Assembly: GCA_937958105.1 (NCBI GenBank)
Contig: CALFXJ010000006.1
Location: 1-64,000 of the forward strand
DNA: 64,000 bases
From: an uncultured Cellvibrio sp.
GTDB taxonomy: Bacteria; Pseudomonadota; Gammaproteobacteria; Pseudomonadales; Cellvibrionaceae
Direction of reading: 5' to 3'
The stretch's first letter is position 1, and every line of letters starts with the position of its first letter. Made by a program: the position numbers and the translations under genes. Of the stretch, positions 7,702 through 17,173 are shown piece after piece. The notes under the pieces are model-generated. The model did no database searches. It was given only the letters and a program-made list of their open reading frames with translations, and was not told the origin of the DNA.

Positions 7702-10530
7702 ATGTCTGTCTTCTCCCGTCTGTTTGGTAAGAAAAAAGTCCAGCCGGAAGTCCGGGTTAATAAAACAGCCTCGCTGGAATCTCTCTCACCTGAAGCGCTG
7801 ATTGCCATTGCGCTGGCCGAAAAAGGTGAACAGGATGACCAGCTGCGCCTCGGAGCGATAGCACGGCTTAATGATATCAACCCGCTGGTGCAATTGGCTT
7901 TCACATCAAACAGTCAGCAGCTGCAGCGGGTAGCAAGACAACGTCTTGCTGCGCTGGTCGATGCAGGAGCTCTCGACTTTGACCAGCTGGCGACGTGTCT
8001 GGCCGATTCAGAAAAGTTGTTTGCAGTCATGAGTTTTTCCAAGCAAACCGAACGGCTGGAAGAGCTGCTGTCTACTATTGATGACAGTGAGTTCATGTGC
8101 CGCATGGCCCGCGCAGGTGCGACAGTAAAATTGCGCCAGATTGCGGCTGAAAAGATTGAAGATCGCGAACAGCTTCAGCAGTTGCTCCGGGAAACTAAAG
8201 GCAAAGACAAAGCGGTTTATAAGATTGTTAAAGATAAATGTGATCGCTTCCGTGAAGAAGAAAAAGCCATCGCTGCCACCCAGGCGGCGATTGATAACGT
8301 GGCGCAATCGCTCATCCAGCACAGTCACCGCACCTACGATATTCATTTCGCCGCGAAATTTCATTTGTTACAGCAGCAGTGGCTGCCTCTGGCTGAAAAG
8401 GCGGGCGAGGATATACAGCAGCAGGTGCGCGATGCGATGGCAGCGTGTCAGGCAATCATTGATGCACAGACCGCAGCCGAAGCGGAGGCCGAGGCCAAAG
8501 CCATTGAGCTGGCCAGCGCCGACCAGCAGCGCCACGACATTCTTCAGGCACTGGCAGCTGCGGTAAGGCAGCTGGCCCTCGGCGAACCGGTTGATGAAGC
8601 GCGGCTTCACGACATACAGCAGCAGTGGCGGGAAGCTGTCGCCCAGAAACCAGCGACGGTTGGCGAGCAAAAATCCTTTGTTTCGCTGTATGAAATGATT
8701 CCCGTATTACAGCAGCACCTCAACCGTTACGGCCATTGGGCAGATCATGTGGCGCAGCTCGGCGAGGCAGACAGCGAGGCGGAGGATTATCCGCAGGTTT
8801 ATCGCGATCTCAAACAGCGTCTCGGCAGTAAAAAGATCTTTGGAGATGGTGTTGTTCCGCAAGAGATCCTTGATGCCCAGACAGCATTGGAGCAGTGGGA
8901 TAAGCAGCGTCAGGAGAAAAAAGCGGAACAGCAGCATCTGCAGCGTCAGGTAGGCGGCTTGATCCGCAAGGCGAAAGACGCGAGCAGCACGGGAAAACTG
9001 CAACAGGCTGCCGGATTGCGGCGCGCGATTGAAGAAAAGCTGGGACAGATGAAAGCTGTTCCGGCTCATCTTCAGAATCAGTTGCAGCAGTTGGACGAGG
9101 CTCTGGATAAGCTGCAGGACTGGAAAGATTACGCCGTGCTGCCTAAAAAGCAGGAACTTATCGCGCAGATGAAATCATTGATTGGCAGCGGAGAGCATCC
9201 GGAAGCTTTGTCGATCAAGGTCAAGCGCCTGCAGGACGAGTGGAAATCTCTCAGCAAGGGCGGTGGCCTGCATAAGGAAAATCAGGAGCAGGATCAGGAA
9301 CTCTGGGAGGAATTTCATCAGTCAGCGCAACTTGCTTACCAGCCATGCCGTGAATATTTCGCTGAGCAGGCGGCTGTTCGCCAGCGCAATCTGGAGCATT
9401 GCAAAGCCCTGGTCGAACAACTGAAAACCTACGAACAGAATTATTCCTGGGACAATCCCGATTGGAAGGCCGTAGAGAAAGTGATACGCGTGGCCCGCCA
9501 GGAATGGCGCAGTTACTCCCCAACCGAGCGTGCTGCGACTCAGCCGGTACTGGCAGAGTTCGAGGCAGTTCTTAATCGCATCGATGAGAAGCTTAACGAA
9601 GAGCGCAACAAGAATGCCGCCCAGAAACAGAGTCTGATTGTGCGGGCACAGCAACTGCTGGAGCAGGAGGATATACGGGCAGCCATCGAAGAAGTTAAAC
9701 AGTTGCAGGCCCAATGGCAGCAGGTAGGGATCATGCTGCGTTCTATCGATCAGAAACTCTGGCGGGAATTCCGTGCTGCCTGTGATGCAATCTTTGCCCG
9801 CAAGCAACAGCAGAACGCAGAATTTAAAGAAGAGCTTGAAGCAAATCTGACGGCAGCTGAGCAGCTGATCAGCCGTGTGCGGGAACTGTCAGAACTCAGC
9901 GGGCAGGCACTGCTGGATTCCCGCAAAGAAGTCGGTGAAATACAGCAGAGTTTCGCCGCCCTTGGAGCCTTGCCCAAGGCCCGCGCCGGGGAAATCAAAA
10001 ACAGTCTGACGCAGGCGGTTGACGCCTTTGAGTCAAAGGTCAGGCGCGAACGACAGCTGGCCCGCCAGCAGGTCTGGTTAAACCTTTTTGCTGCAAACGA
10101 TGCGCTGCGTGAGTGTCAGTGGTCGCTGCTCCAGATAAATGATGCGCAGCAGGCGGAGACGATAAAAGCGGAGGCGCTGGCCGGTATCAATACCAAGAAC
10201 CTGCCGGCCGGGGGACTGAAAGCCCTGCAGCAGAAACTGGACTTTAACCCAGCGGAGACCCGCACTGAACAGAATCTGGCCGATCTGCGCCTGCTGTGCA
10301 TTCGTGCCGAAATTCTCGCCGGGGCCACCACACCGGCGGCGGATCAGGCGCTGCGCATGGAGTATCAGGTCAGGCAGCTCGAGCAGAATTTTGGCCAGAA
10401 ACCCGTTGATCTGCGGGTAGCGATGGATGAGCTGGTGTTTGAATGGCTGGCAGTGGGGCCGGTATCAGCGGCAGACTATCAACCGCTCTTTGCCCGCTTC
10501 CAGGAGGCCTGGCAGATAATCGCTCAGTAG
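7702..10530 (+). CDS. DUF349 domain coiled-coil protein (942 aa)
   Basis: A very long, Gln/Glu/Lys/Ala-rich, mostly helical protein. The N-terminus SVFSRLFGKKK is basic, and residues about 30-190 look like helical repeats. From about 430 onward the sequence contains repeated helical units of the DUF349 type (W..Y.......W....WRSY and similar W-rich spacings at 520-720). No signal peptide or catalytic motif is visible. The function of DUF349 proteins is not established. It lies 29 bp before mtgA and may be co-transcribed with it. Confidence 0.75.
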   Translation: MSVFSRLFGKKKVQPEVRVNKTASLESLSPEALIAIALAEKGEQDDQLRLGAIARLNDINPLVQLAFTSNSQQLQRVARQRLAALVDAGALDFDQLATCLADSEKLFAVMSFSKQTERLEELLSTIDDSEFMCRMARAGATVKLRQIAAEKIEDREQLQQLLRETKGKDKAVYKIVKDKCDRFREEEKAIAATQAAIDNVAQSLIQHSHRTYDIHFAAKFHLLQQQWLPLAEKAGEDIQQQVRDAMAACQAIIDAQTAAEAEAEAKAIELASADQQRHDILQALAAAVRQLALGEPVDEARLHDIQQQWREAVAQKPATVGEQKSFVSLYEMIPVLQQHLNRYGHWADHVAQLGEADSEAEDYPQVYRDLKQRLGSKKIFGDGVVPQEILDAQTALEQWDKQRQEKKAEQQHLQRQVGGLIRKAKDASSTGKLQQAAGLRRAIEEKLGQMKAVPAHLQNQLQQLDEALDKLQDWKDYAVLPKKQELIAQMKSLIGSGEHPEALSIKVKRLQDEWKSLSKGGGLHKENQEQDQELWEEFHQSAQLAYQPCREYFAEQAAVRQRNLEHCKALVEQLKTYEQNYSWDNPDWKAVEKVIRVARQEWRSYSPTERAATQPVLAEFEAVLNRIDEKLNEERNKNAAQKQSLIVRAQQLLEQEDIRAAIEEVKQLQAQWQQVGIMLRSIDQKLWREFRAACDAIFARKQQQNAEFKEELEANLTAAEQLISRVRELSELSGQALLDSRKEVGEIQQSFAALGALPKARAGEIKNSLTQAVDAFESKVRRERQLARQQVWLNLFAANDALRECQWSLLQINDAQQAETIKAEALAGINTKNLPAGGLKALQQKLDFNPAETRTEQNLADLRLLCIRAEILAGATTPAADQALRMEYQVRQLEQNFGQKPVDLRVAMDELVFEWLAVGPVSAADYQPLFARFQEAWQIIAQ

Positions 10531-10559
10531 AGAACGACGGCGTGGCCAGAGTGTCGGTG

Positions 10560-11255
10560 ATGCGTACAACCGGTCGCTTTCTCAAGCGGGTGGTGCTGAT
10601 TTGTCTGTTACTGCTGCTGGCTTATCAGGTGTGGATCTTTTCCAACCTGCTGTGGTGGAAGTGGTTCAATCCGGTGGAAACCAGCTTTATGGCGTTGCGC
10701 CTTGAGGAACTGCGGGAGAAAAACCCGGAGGCCCGGTTGCGCCATCAGTGGGTTCCCTACGAACAGATCTCCGTTCACCTCAAACGGGCCGTGGTGGCTA
10801 CCGAGGACGATAAGTTCCTTGATCATCACGGGTTCGACTGGGCGGGTATCAAAGTGGCCCTGGAAAAGAATCAGCGGCGGGGGCGTCTCTCAGCAGGCGG
10901 TTCTACCATCACCCAGCAGCTCGCAAAAAATCTGTTCCTCTCCCCCCGGCGCAGTTATCTCCGGAAGCTCCAGGAAGCCGTTATCGCCGGCATGATGGAG
11001 CTGCTGTGGGATAAGCGGCGCATCCTGGAGGTGTATCTGAATGTGGTGGAGTGGGGGGATGGTGTCTACGGTGCCGAGGCTGCAGCCCGCCATTACTACG
11101 GGATCTCTGCGGCCAGTCTTAACCGCGCCCAGGCGGTGCGGATAGCGGTAATGCTGCCAAATCCCCGGCGGTTCGAGCGGCGTTATCCGGAGTACCTCGT
11201 GACTCACTCCCAGCGAATTCAGGCGCGGATGCATCTCACCCGCATACCGGACTAG
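10560..11255 (+). CDS. mtgA: Monofunctional biosynthetic peptidoglycan transglycosylase MtgA
   Basis: A membrane-anchored GT51 glycosyltransferase that polymerises lipid II into glycan strands without a transpeptidase domain. A TM segment covers residues 10-30. The GT51 motifs follow in order: VVATEDDKFLDHHGFDW (catalytic Glu), GGSTITQQLAKNLFL, RKLQEAVIAGMMELLWDKRRILEVYLN and an ALLP-like block near MLPNPRRFERR. Length 231 aa is typical. ATG 10560 was chosen; an in-frame GTG at 10542 is also possible. The gene follows DUF349 by 29 bp. Confidence 0.95.
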   Translation: MRTTGRFLKRVVLICLLLLLAYQVWIFSNLLWWKWFNPVETSFMALRLEELREKNPEARLRHQWVPYEQISVHLKRAVVATEDDKFLDHHGFDWAGIKVALEKNQRRGRLSAGGSTITQQLAKNLFLSPRRSYLRKLQEAVIAGMMELLWDKRRILEVYLNVVEWGDGVYGAEAAARHYYGISAASLNRAQAVRIAVMLPNPRRFERRYPEYLVTHSQRIQARMHLTRIPD

Positions 11256-11409
11256 CGCTTGATCACTTTTCCTTATCTCCCTTGCAGGAACTGCCCGGGG
11301 CACGGTTCTCGCCTGCGGCCTTTTACGTTACAATCGCGCGTTTTTATGCTTTTGGCAGCAATGCCGGTTGGAAATCGTTAACCCTGTATTACTTCATGAG
11401 GTGATTGTC

Positions 11410-11679
11410 ATGCCTATTTACGAGTACTTGTGTCAATCCTGTAACCATGAATTGGAGGCGATTCAAAAGCTGAGCGAAGCTCCCTTGGTAGACTGCCCGG
11501 CTTGTGCGCAACCGACGCTGAAGAAGAAAATTTCCGCCGCCGGCTTCCGGCTGAGCGGCAGCGGCTGGTACGAAACAGACTTTAAATCCGGCAAAAAGAA
11601 AAACCTGGCGGGAGATGCAGGCAGCTCCAGCAGCTCCAGTGATGCCAAACCGGCCGCCGCTACACCGGCCAACACTTGA
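11410..11679 (+). CDS. FmdB-family zinc ribbon protein
   Basis: An 89-residue protein starting MPIYEYLCQSCNHE, the invariant start of FmdB/CxxC_CxxC_SSSS regulators. Two CxxC knuckles (CQSC and CPAC) form a zinc ribbon. GFRLSGSGWYETDFKSGKKKN is followed by a Ser/Ala-rich tail. A GAGGTG ribosome-binding site lies 6 nt before ATG 11410, which excludes an earlier in-frame start. It sits directly before aspS, a conserved placement in gammaproteobacteria. The molecular role is unknown. Confidence 0.9.
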   Translation: MPIYEYLCQSCNHELEAIQKLSEAPLVDCPACAQPTLKKKISAAGFRLSGSGWYETDFKSGKKKNLAGDAGSSSSSSDAKPAAATPANT

Positions 11680-11733
11680 TCGGCAGTTTTGCCGCAACCT
11701 TATCAGTGACTTTCAAGACAACAGGAAAATGCT

Positions 11734-13521
11734 ATGCGCAGTGAATACTGTGGCGCTCTAAATGCCTCTTTTATTGATCAGGAAGTAACCCTCTGCGGAT
11801 GGGTTGATCGTCGTCGCGACCACGGCGGTGTGATTTTTATCGACCTGCGTGACCGTGACGGTATTGTGCAGGTGGTGTTTGATCCTGATGGTAAAGAGAA
11901 CTTCGCGCTGGCGGACAAGGTGCGCGGCGAATATGTCCTGCAGGTTACTGGCAAGGTGCGTGCCCGGACAGCGGCTACCGTAAATCCGAACATGCCCACC
12001 GGCGAAATCGAGGTTTACGGTACCGGCCTCAAGATCCTTAACGAAGCGGAGACCATTCCGTTTCCGCTGGACAGCTACGCTAACGTGGGTGAAGACGTGC
12101 GTCTGAAGTATCGCTTCCTTGACCTGCGTCGCGCTGACATGCAGAAAAACCTGCGTTTCCGCTCTCAGGTGACCAGTGCGATCCGTCGCTACCTCGACAC
12201 CAATGGTTTTATCGACGTAGAAACGCCGATCCTCACCCGTGCTACCCCGGAAGGTGCCCGGGATTATCTGGTCCCTTCTCGTACACACGACGGCAAATTC
12301 TTCGCTCTGCCCCAGTCGCCCCAGTTGTTCAAGCAGCTGCTGATGGTTGCTGGTTTTGATCGTTATTATCAGATTGCCAAGTGTTTCCGCGACGAAGATC
12401 TGCGCGCTGACCGTCAGCCGGAATTTACCCAGATCGATATCGAAACCTCCTTTATGTCACAGGAAGAAATCATGTCAGTGACTGAAGGAATGGTGCGCGA
12501 ACTCTTCCGCGATCTGATGGGGGTTGAGTTTGACACGCTTCAGCGGATGCCTTTCTCCGAGGCCATTACCAAGTACGGTTCAGACAAGCCGGACATGCGT
12601 ATCCCGCTGGAGATGGTGGACATCAAAGATCTGGTGACCGACGTAGAGTTCAAGGTTTTCGCCGGCCCGGCTAACGACCCCAAAGCTCGTGTTACTGCGC
12701 TCAAGGTTCCGGGCGGTAACGATAAGCTGACCCGTAAGCAGATTGACGACTACACCAAGTTCGTCGGTATCTACGGAGCCAAAGGTCTGGCTTACATCAA
12801 GGTTAACGACAAAGCCGACCTTGAAGAAGGCTTACAGTCGCCCATCGTCAAGAACCTGCCGGTGCCGGTACGCGCGGCGATCCTCGAGCGCGTGGGTGCG
12901 GAGAACGGTGACCTGATCTTCTTCGGTGCGGATAAGCACAAGGTCGTTACCGAAGCCCTGGGCGCGCTGCGCTGCAAGCTGGGTGCTGATCTGAACCTTT
13001 ATACCTGCGAGTGGGCGCCGCTTTGGGTAGTGGACTTCCCGATGTTCGAAGAGGACGAGAAGGGCAACTGGAGTGCACTCCATCACCCCTTCACCGCACC
13101 TTCCTGCTCGCCGGAAGAGCTGGTTGCCAACCCTGGCGCAGCCCTGTCCCAGGCCTACGACCTGGTGTTGAACGGCACTGAGCTGGGCGGTGGATCGGTC
13201 CGTATCCATACGCAATCCATGCAGCAAGCGGTCTTCAAGCTGCTTGGCATCAGCGAAGAAGAGCAGCGTGAGAAGTTCGGCTTCCTGCTGGATGCCCTCA
13301 AATATGGCGCACCACCGCACGGCGGCCTCGCATTCGGTCTGGACCGTTTGATCATGCTGATGACCGGCTCCAGCTCAATCCGCGACGTCATCGCATTCCC
13401 CAAAACCCAGAGCGCAGCGTGTGTCATGACCGATGCGCCCGGCGCGGTGGACGAGTTGCAGCTGCGCGAATTGCACATTCGCTTACGGAAGAAAGAGCAG
13501 GCTGCTCCAGCTTCTGAGTAA
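11734..13521 (+). CDS. aspS: Aspartyl-tRNA synthetase
   Basis: Class IIb aminoacyl-tRNA synthetase, 595 aa. The N-terminal OB fold (GWVDRRRDHGGVIFIDLRDR) binds the anticodon. The motif 2 region FRDEDLRADRQPEFTQID and the motif 3 region HGGLAFGLDRLIMLMTGSSSIRDVIAFPKT are intact. The bacterial GAD insertion domain sits between motifs 2 and 3. All expected features of an active bacterial enzyme are present. AAGACAACAGGAAA lies before the ATG. A REP-like element follows 27 bp after the stop codon. Confidence 0.98.
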   Translation: MRSEYCGALNASFIDQEVTLCGWVDRRRDHGGVIFIDLRDRDGIVQVVFDPDGKENFALADKVRGEYVLQVTGKVRARTAATVNPNMPTGEIEVYGTGLKILNEAETIPFPLDSYANVGEDVRLKYRFLDLRRADMQKNLRFRSQVTSAIRRYLDTNGFIDVETPILTRATPEGARDYLVPSRTHDGKFFALPQSPQLFKQLLMVAGFDRYYQIAKCFRDEDLRADRQPEFTQIDIETSFMSQEEIMSVTEGMVRELFRDLMGVEFDTLQRMPFSEAITKYGSDKPDMRIPLEMVDIKDLVTDVEFKVFAGPANDPKARVTALKVPGGNDKLTRKQIDDYTKFVGIYGAKGLAYIKVNDKADLEEGLQSPIVKNLPVPVRAAILERVGAENGDLIFFGADKHKVVTEALGALRCKLGADLNLYTCEWAPLWVVDFPMFEEDEKGNWSALHHPFTAPSCSPEELVANPGAALSQAYDLVLNGTELGGGSVRIHTQSMQQAVFKLLGISEEEQREKFGFLLDALKYGAPPHGGLAFGLDRLIMLMTGSSSIRDVIAFPKTQSAACVMTDAPGAVDELQLRELHIRLRKKEQAAPASE

Positions 13522-13547
13522 CTCGGAGGCGATAGTATTTAGATGAA

Positions 13548-13578
13548 GCAGGTCGGATCAGCCTCAGGCTGGTCCGAC
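13548..13578 (+). repeat. Solitary, diverged REP-like element
   Basis: A single copy of the repeat family in the aspS-yebC spacer. It starts GCAGGTCGGATCA and ends TGGTCCGAC, so both arms carry compensating changes relative to the consensus GTAGGTCGGATTA/TAATCCGAC. The hairpin is therefore preserved while the head has drifted from GTAG to GCAG. It begins 26 bp after the aspS stop and could act as a weak transcription-attenuating or RNA-stabilising hairpin. Confidence 0.7.
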
Positions 13579-13604
13579 ACTATAAGAAAGTTTGGAGGAA
13601 AACC

Positions 13605-14351
13605 ATGGCTGGCCACAGCAAATGGGCGAATATCAAACACCGTAAAGCCCGCCAAGATGCCAAACGAGGCAAAATCTTTACCAAAATCATTCGTGAACTT
13701 ACTGTAGCGGCCAAAGGTGGCCCTAACCCCGCTGACAACCCCCGGTTGCGCGCTGCTGTCGATAAAGCCCTCAGCGAAAACATGAAGCGGGACACTATCG
13801 ATAAGGCCATTGCGCGTGGTGCTGGTACTGCCGATGGTGAAAATTACGAGGAGATCACCTACGAAGGATACGGTGTTGGTGGCGTAGCGTTTATCGTGGA
13901 ATGCATGACCGATAACCGTAACCGCACCGTCGGCGAAGTGCGCCACGCCTTTACCAAGCGGGGTGGCAATCTGGGTACTGACGGCTCGGTGGCTTACCTG
14001 TTCAGCCGTAAGGGGCAGATCAGTTTTGAGCCCGGTATCGACGAAGAGAAACTGATGGAGGTCGCACTGGAAGCCGGAGCAGAAGACATTGAGACCAATG
14101 ACGACGGCTCGTTCGACGTGATGACAACCTTCGAAGATTATCTCAATGTCAAAGACGCACTTCTGGCTGCCGGCTTCAAGCCGGCCAACGCTGAGATTGC
14201 CATGATTCCCTCGGTGACAGTGCCCCTGGATAAGGATGGTGCAGAGAAAATCCTCGGGTTGATCGACATGCTCGAAGACCTCGATGATGTACAGAACGTA
14301 TATACCAACGCTGACATCCCGGACGAGGTAATGGAGCAACTTAACGCATAA
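13605..14351 (+). CDS. yebC: YebC/PmpR family protein
   Basis: A 248-residue member of the universal YebC/TACO1 family, starting with the signature MAGHSKWANIKHRKA. Family members have been described as DNA-binding regulators, and more recently as translation factors that relieve ribosome stalling at proline runs. No separate DNA-binding motif decides between these from sequence. Acidic C-terminal region and length are normal. It precedes ruvCAB, the usual order in gammaproteobacteria. TTTGGAGGAAAACC provides a strong ribosome-binding site. Confidence 0.97.
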   Translation: MAGHSKWANIKHRKARQDAKRGKIFTKIIRELTVAAKGGPNPADNPRLRAAVDKALSENMKRDTIDKAIARGAGTADGENYEEITYEGYGVGGVAFIVECMTDNRNRTVGEVRHAFTKRGGNLGTDGSVAYLFSRKGQISFEPGIDEEKLMEVALEAGAEDIETNDDGSFDVMTTFEDYLNVKDALLAAGFKPANAEIAMIPSVTVPLDKDGAEKILGLIDMLEDLDDVQNVYTNADIPDEVMEQLNA

Positions 14352-14363
14352 CATCATCTCCCA

Positions 14364-14391
14364 CGCTGCAGCTGACCAGTCAGCTGCAGCG
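14364..14391. terminator. 12-bp perfect hairpin between yebC and ruvC
   Basis: CGCTGCAGCTGA and its exact complement TCAGCTGCAGCG are separated by the loop CCAG, 13 bp after the yebC stop. The stem is very stable but is not followed by a T-tract (GCTCTTGCG follows). It may be a weak or Rho-aided terminator, or an mRNA processing/stability hairpin between yebC and ruvC. Confidence 0.6.
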
Positions 14392-14462
14392 GCTCTTGCG
14401 CTTGCGACAGGCGCCACTCCATGTGACACTTCCCCCCACATTAATAATGCGCACTCATCCCT

Positions 14463-14981
14463 ATGACACAGATCTTGGGCATTGACCCTGGCTCCCGTAA
14501 GACGGGCTTCGGCATCATCAATACCGTCGGACAAAAGGTGGAATATGTCACCAGCGGCGTAATCCGCGTGCCTGAACTGGAGCTGCCCGAGCGACTCAAA
14601 ATTATCTTCGATTCGGTAACTCAGATAATCCAGCAATATGGTCCACAGCAGATGGCTATCGAGCAGGTGTTCATGGCCAAGAACGCCAGTTCGGCTCTGA
14701 AACTGGGTCAGGCGCGGGGGGCAGCTATTGTGGCGGCCGTAGCCTTGTCGTTACCTGTGGCTGAGTACGAGGCGCGCAAGGTTAAACAATCGGTGGTGGG
14801 ACATGGTGCTGCGGATAAAGCCCAGGTACAGCACATGGTAAAAACCCTGCTGCGGCTGCCGGCCGAACCGCAGGAGGACGCGGCGGACGCACTGGCGGTG
14901 GCATTGTGTCACGCCAATACCCAGCAGCACTTGATCAAGCTCGCCGGCTCCAGCAGTTTCCGCCGGGGCAGGGTCATTTAA
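14463..14981 (+). CDS. ruvC: Crossover junction endodeoxyribonuclease RuvC
   Basis: Holliday junction resolvase, an RNase H-fold dimer. It begins TQILGIDPGSRKTGFGI with the first catalytic Asp (D8). AIEQVFMAKNASSALKLGQARG contains the acidic residue and the junction-binding loop. The C-terminal EDAADALAVALCHAN holds the last two catalytic acids. Length 172 aa is standard. It works with RuvAB encoded immediately downstream. Confidence 0.98.
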   Translation: MTQILGIDPGSRKTGFGIINTVGQKVEYVTSGVIRVPELELPERLKIIFDSVTQIIQQYGPQQMAIEQVFMAKNASSALKLGQARGAAIVAAVALSLPVAEYEARKVKQSVVGHGAADKAQVQHMVKTLLRLPAEPQEDAADALAVALCHANTQQHLIKLAGSSSFRRGRVI

Positions 14982-14999
14982 TATCGCAGACTAAATTCT

Positions 15000-15023
15000 C
15001 TCAGGTAAAAAAACAGACCTGAG
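15000..15023 (+). promoter_or_regulatory. Hairpin in ruvC-ruvA spacer
   Basis: CTCAGGT and ACCTGAG form a perfect 7-bp inverted repeat around an A-rich 10-nt loop in the 66-bp spacer, ending 24 bp before the ruvA start. No T-tract follows, so it is not a standard terminator. It could modulate ruvA translation or transcript stability, or be an operator for a dimeric repressor. It does not resemble the LexA box as I recall it. Confidence 0.4.
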
Positions 15024-15047
15024 TGATTGAAATCAGAGTGAGTTGTC

Positions 15048-15665
15048 ATGATTGGACGTTTACGTGGAATAGTAGTCGAGAAGCAACCGCCATATCTGTT
15101 ACTGGATGTGGGCGGGGTAGGTTATGAATTGCAGGCGCCCATGACGACTTTCTATCGGCTGCCGGCCACAGGCGCTGAGGTGGTACTGCATACACATCTG
15201 TCCATCACGGAAAATCTGCATCAACTCTTTGCCTTTATCGACCAGCGTGATCGTGCCTTGTTTCGGACGTTAATCAAGGTCAATGGAGTCGGTCCAAAAC
15301 TGGCGATCGCCATACTGTCTGGCATGGAAGCTGACGATATCGCCCGTTGCGTCCGAGAACACAATATTACCGCGCTGACTAAAGTTCCCGGTATCGGAAA
15401 GAAGACGGCGGAACGTCTGGTTATCGAATTGCAGGACCGGTTAAAAACCTGGGATCTGCCCCATGCTGAGTTTTCAGTGGACCCTCGGCAGTCGGATGCA
15501 CTGACAGTTAATGATGCCCTGGCAGAAGCTGAAAGTGCGTTGATTGCGCTGGGGTACAAACCGGTTGATGCAGCGAAGATGATCACCTCTGCCGCAAAAC
15601 AGCAACCCGAGGCAAGCAGCCAGGATCTTATTCGTATGGCCTTGCGCAGCATTGCACCGGCCTGA
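15048..15665 (+). CDS. ruvA: Holliday junction branch migration protein RuvA
   Basis: Tetrameric DNA-binding subunit of the RuvAB branch-migration motor. The N-terminal OB fold (MIGRLRGIVVEKQPPYLLLDVGGVGYEL) is followed by two helix-hairpin-helix motifs: LIKVNGVGPKLAIAILSG and LTKVPGIGKKTAERLVIEL. The C-terminal domain III (residues about 158-205), which contacts RuvB, is connected by a flexible linker. The length of 205 aa is normal. The next gene, ruvB, starts 18 bp downstream. Confidence 0.98.
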   Translation: MIGRLRGIVVEKQPPYLLLDVGGVGYELQAPMTTFYRLPATGAEVVLHTHLSITENLHQLFAFIDQRDRALFRTLIKVNGVGPKLAIAILSGMEADDIARCVREHNITALTKVPGIGKKTAERLVIELQDRLKTWDLPHAEFSVDPRQSDALTVNDALAEAESALIALGYKPVDAAKMITSAAKQQPEASSQDLIRMALRSIAPA

Positions 15666-15683
15666 AGTTGATGGGGAAACATC

Positions 15684-16709
15684 ATGATTGAAACTGATCG
15701 TTTAATTGCCCCTGCCGCCAAAGATCGTGAAGATCAGTTGGATCGAGCGGTGCGCCCCCGCAGCCTGGCAGATTACGTAGGCCAGCCGGTTGTGCGCGAG
15801 CAGATGGAGATTTTTATCGGTGCCGCCAAGAAGCGCAGTGAAGCACTCGACCATACGCTGGTGTTTGGTCCTCCTGGATTGGGAAAAACCACACTGGCAA
15901 ACATCATCGCAAATGAAATGGGGGTTTCGCTGAAGAGCACTTCGGGTCCGGTACTGGAGAAAGCCGGCGACCTTGCAGCGCTGATGACCAATCTTGAGCC
16001 GGGTGATGTTCTGTTTATAGATGAGATTCATCGGCTGAGTCCGGTGGTGGAAGAAATTCTCTATCCGGCAATGGAAGACTTTCAGCTGGATATCATGATT
16101 GGTGAGGGGCCTGCAGCCCGCTCCATCAAACTGGATTTGCCGCAGTTTACCCTCGTCGGTGCGACGACCCGCGCTGGCCTGCTCACTTCACCGCTGCGTG
16201 ATCGCTTTGGTATCGTGCAGCGTCTTGAGTTCTACAACGTAGCGGATCTCACCCATATTGTTGCCCGTTCTGCTGCGCTGCTTGGAGTCAGCATGGAACC
16301 TCAGGGCGCGGCAGAAATTGCCAAGCGCTCACGGGGCACGCCGCGGATTGCCAATCGTCTGCTGCGCCGCGTCCGGGACTTTGCTGAGATGAAAGGCAAC
16401 GGCATCGTCACGGCGGATGTGGCGGACGGTGCACTCAATATGCTGAACGTCGATGATCGTGGCTTCGATCATATGGATCGCCGCCTCCTGTTGGCCATGA
16501 TGAATAACTTTGATGGGGGGCCGGTGGGTGTAGAGAGTCTGGCTGCAGCCATCAGTGAGGATCGCGGCACGATTGAGGATGTGATTGAGCCCTACCTGAT
16601 TCAGCAGGGGTTCATGGCCCGCACTCCGCGCGGACGTATTCTGACAGCAAACGCTTATCTGCATTTTGGTATGGACATGCCCAGACGATTGCAGGACGAG
16701 GCAGAATAG
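15684..16709 (+). CDS. ruvB: Holliday junction branch migration ATPase RuvB
   Basis: AAA+ motor of RuvAB. Walker A is GPPGLGKTTLANIIA, Walker B is VLFIDEIHRLSP, and sensor 1 lies in TLVGATTRAG. The arginine-finger region SPLRDRFGIVQRLEFY is intact. The C-terminal winged helix ends with IEPYLIQQGFMARTPRGR. Length 341 aa is typical. Immediately upstream is ruvA, so the two are likely translated from one mRNA. Confidence 0.98.
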   Translation: MIETDRLIAPAAKDREDQLDRAVRPRSLADYVGQPVVREQMEIFIGAAKKRSEALDHTLVFGPPGLGKTTLANIIANEMGVSLKSTSGPVLEKAGDLAALMTNLEPGDVLFIDEIHRLSPVVEEILYPAMEDFQLDIMIGEGPAARSIKLDLPQFTLVGATTRAGLLTSPLRDRFGIVQRLEFYNVADLTHIVARSAALLGVSMEPQGAAEIAKRSRGTPRIANRLLRRVRDFAEMKGNGIVTADVADGALNMLNVDDRGFDHMDRRLLLAMMNNFDGGPVGVESLAAAISEDRGTIEDVIEPYLIQQGFMARTPRGRILTANAYLHFGMDMPRRLQDEAE

Positions 16710-16746
16710 AAGTGCTTTCTGACCTTACGGCTTTGGAATTTTATTC

Positions 16747-17154
16747 ATGACAGGTTTCGCATTACCGGTTCGCGTTTATATAGAAGACACAGATGCTGGC
16801 GGGATTGTTTACTACGTCAACTATTTAAAATTCATGGAGCGATCCCGTACAGAATTTTTACGCCACCTGGGGTATGATAAGCCCGCCATTCCGGCCGGGG
16901 GGCTTTTGCTTGTCGTTCATTCTGCACAAGTTACTTACCGCCGCCCGGCGCGTCTGGATGATCTGCTGGAGGTGACTGCCGAGGTTGTTAAAATTGCGCG
17001 CACCTATGTAGAGTTTCAACAGAACATACTGCGTGGGAACGAATTGTTGTGCGAGGGTCTAATCCGCATCGCTTGTGTCAGCGGTGACACCATGAAGCCC
17101 AGCCCAATCCCCGCAGCCATGTTTGAACGAATCAAGTCGCACACTATTACTTAA
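16747..17154 (+). CDS. ybgC: Acyl-CoA thioesterase YbgC (tol-pal associated)
   Basis: Hotdog-fold thioesterase of the 4-hydroxybenzoyl-CoA thioesterase family, 135 aa. The signature VYIEDTDAGGIVYYVNYLKFMERSRTEFL contains the catalytic Asp. YbgC is encoded first in the tol-pal cluster in most gammaproteobacteria and acts on acyl-CoA or acyl-ACP at the inner membrane. Here it sits 37 bp after ruvB and 19 bp before tolQ, the expected place. Confidence 0.95.
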   Translation: MTGFALPVRVYIEDTDAGGIVYYVNYLKFMERSRTEFLRHLGYDKPAIPAGGLLLVVHSAQVTYRRPARLDDLLEVTAEVVKIARTYVEFQQNILRGNELLCEGLIRIACVSGDTMKPSPIPAAMFERIKSHTIT

Positions 17155-17173
17155 CTAAGAGCTACCGAGTGCT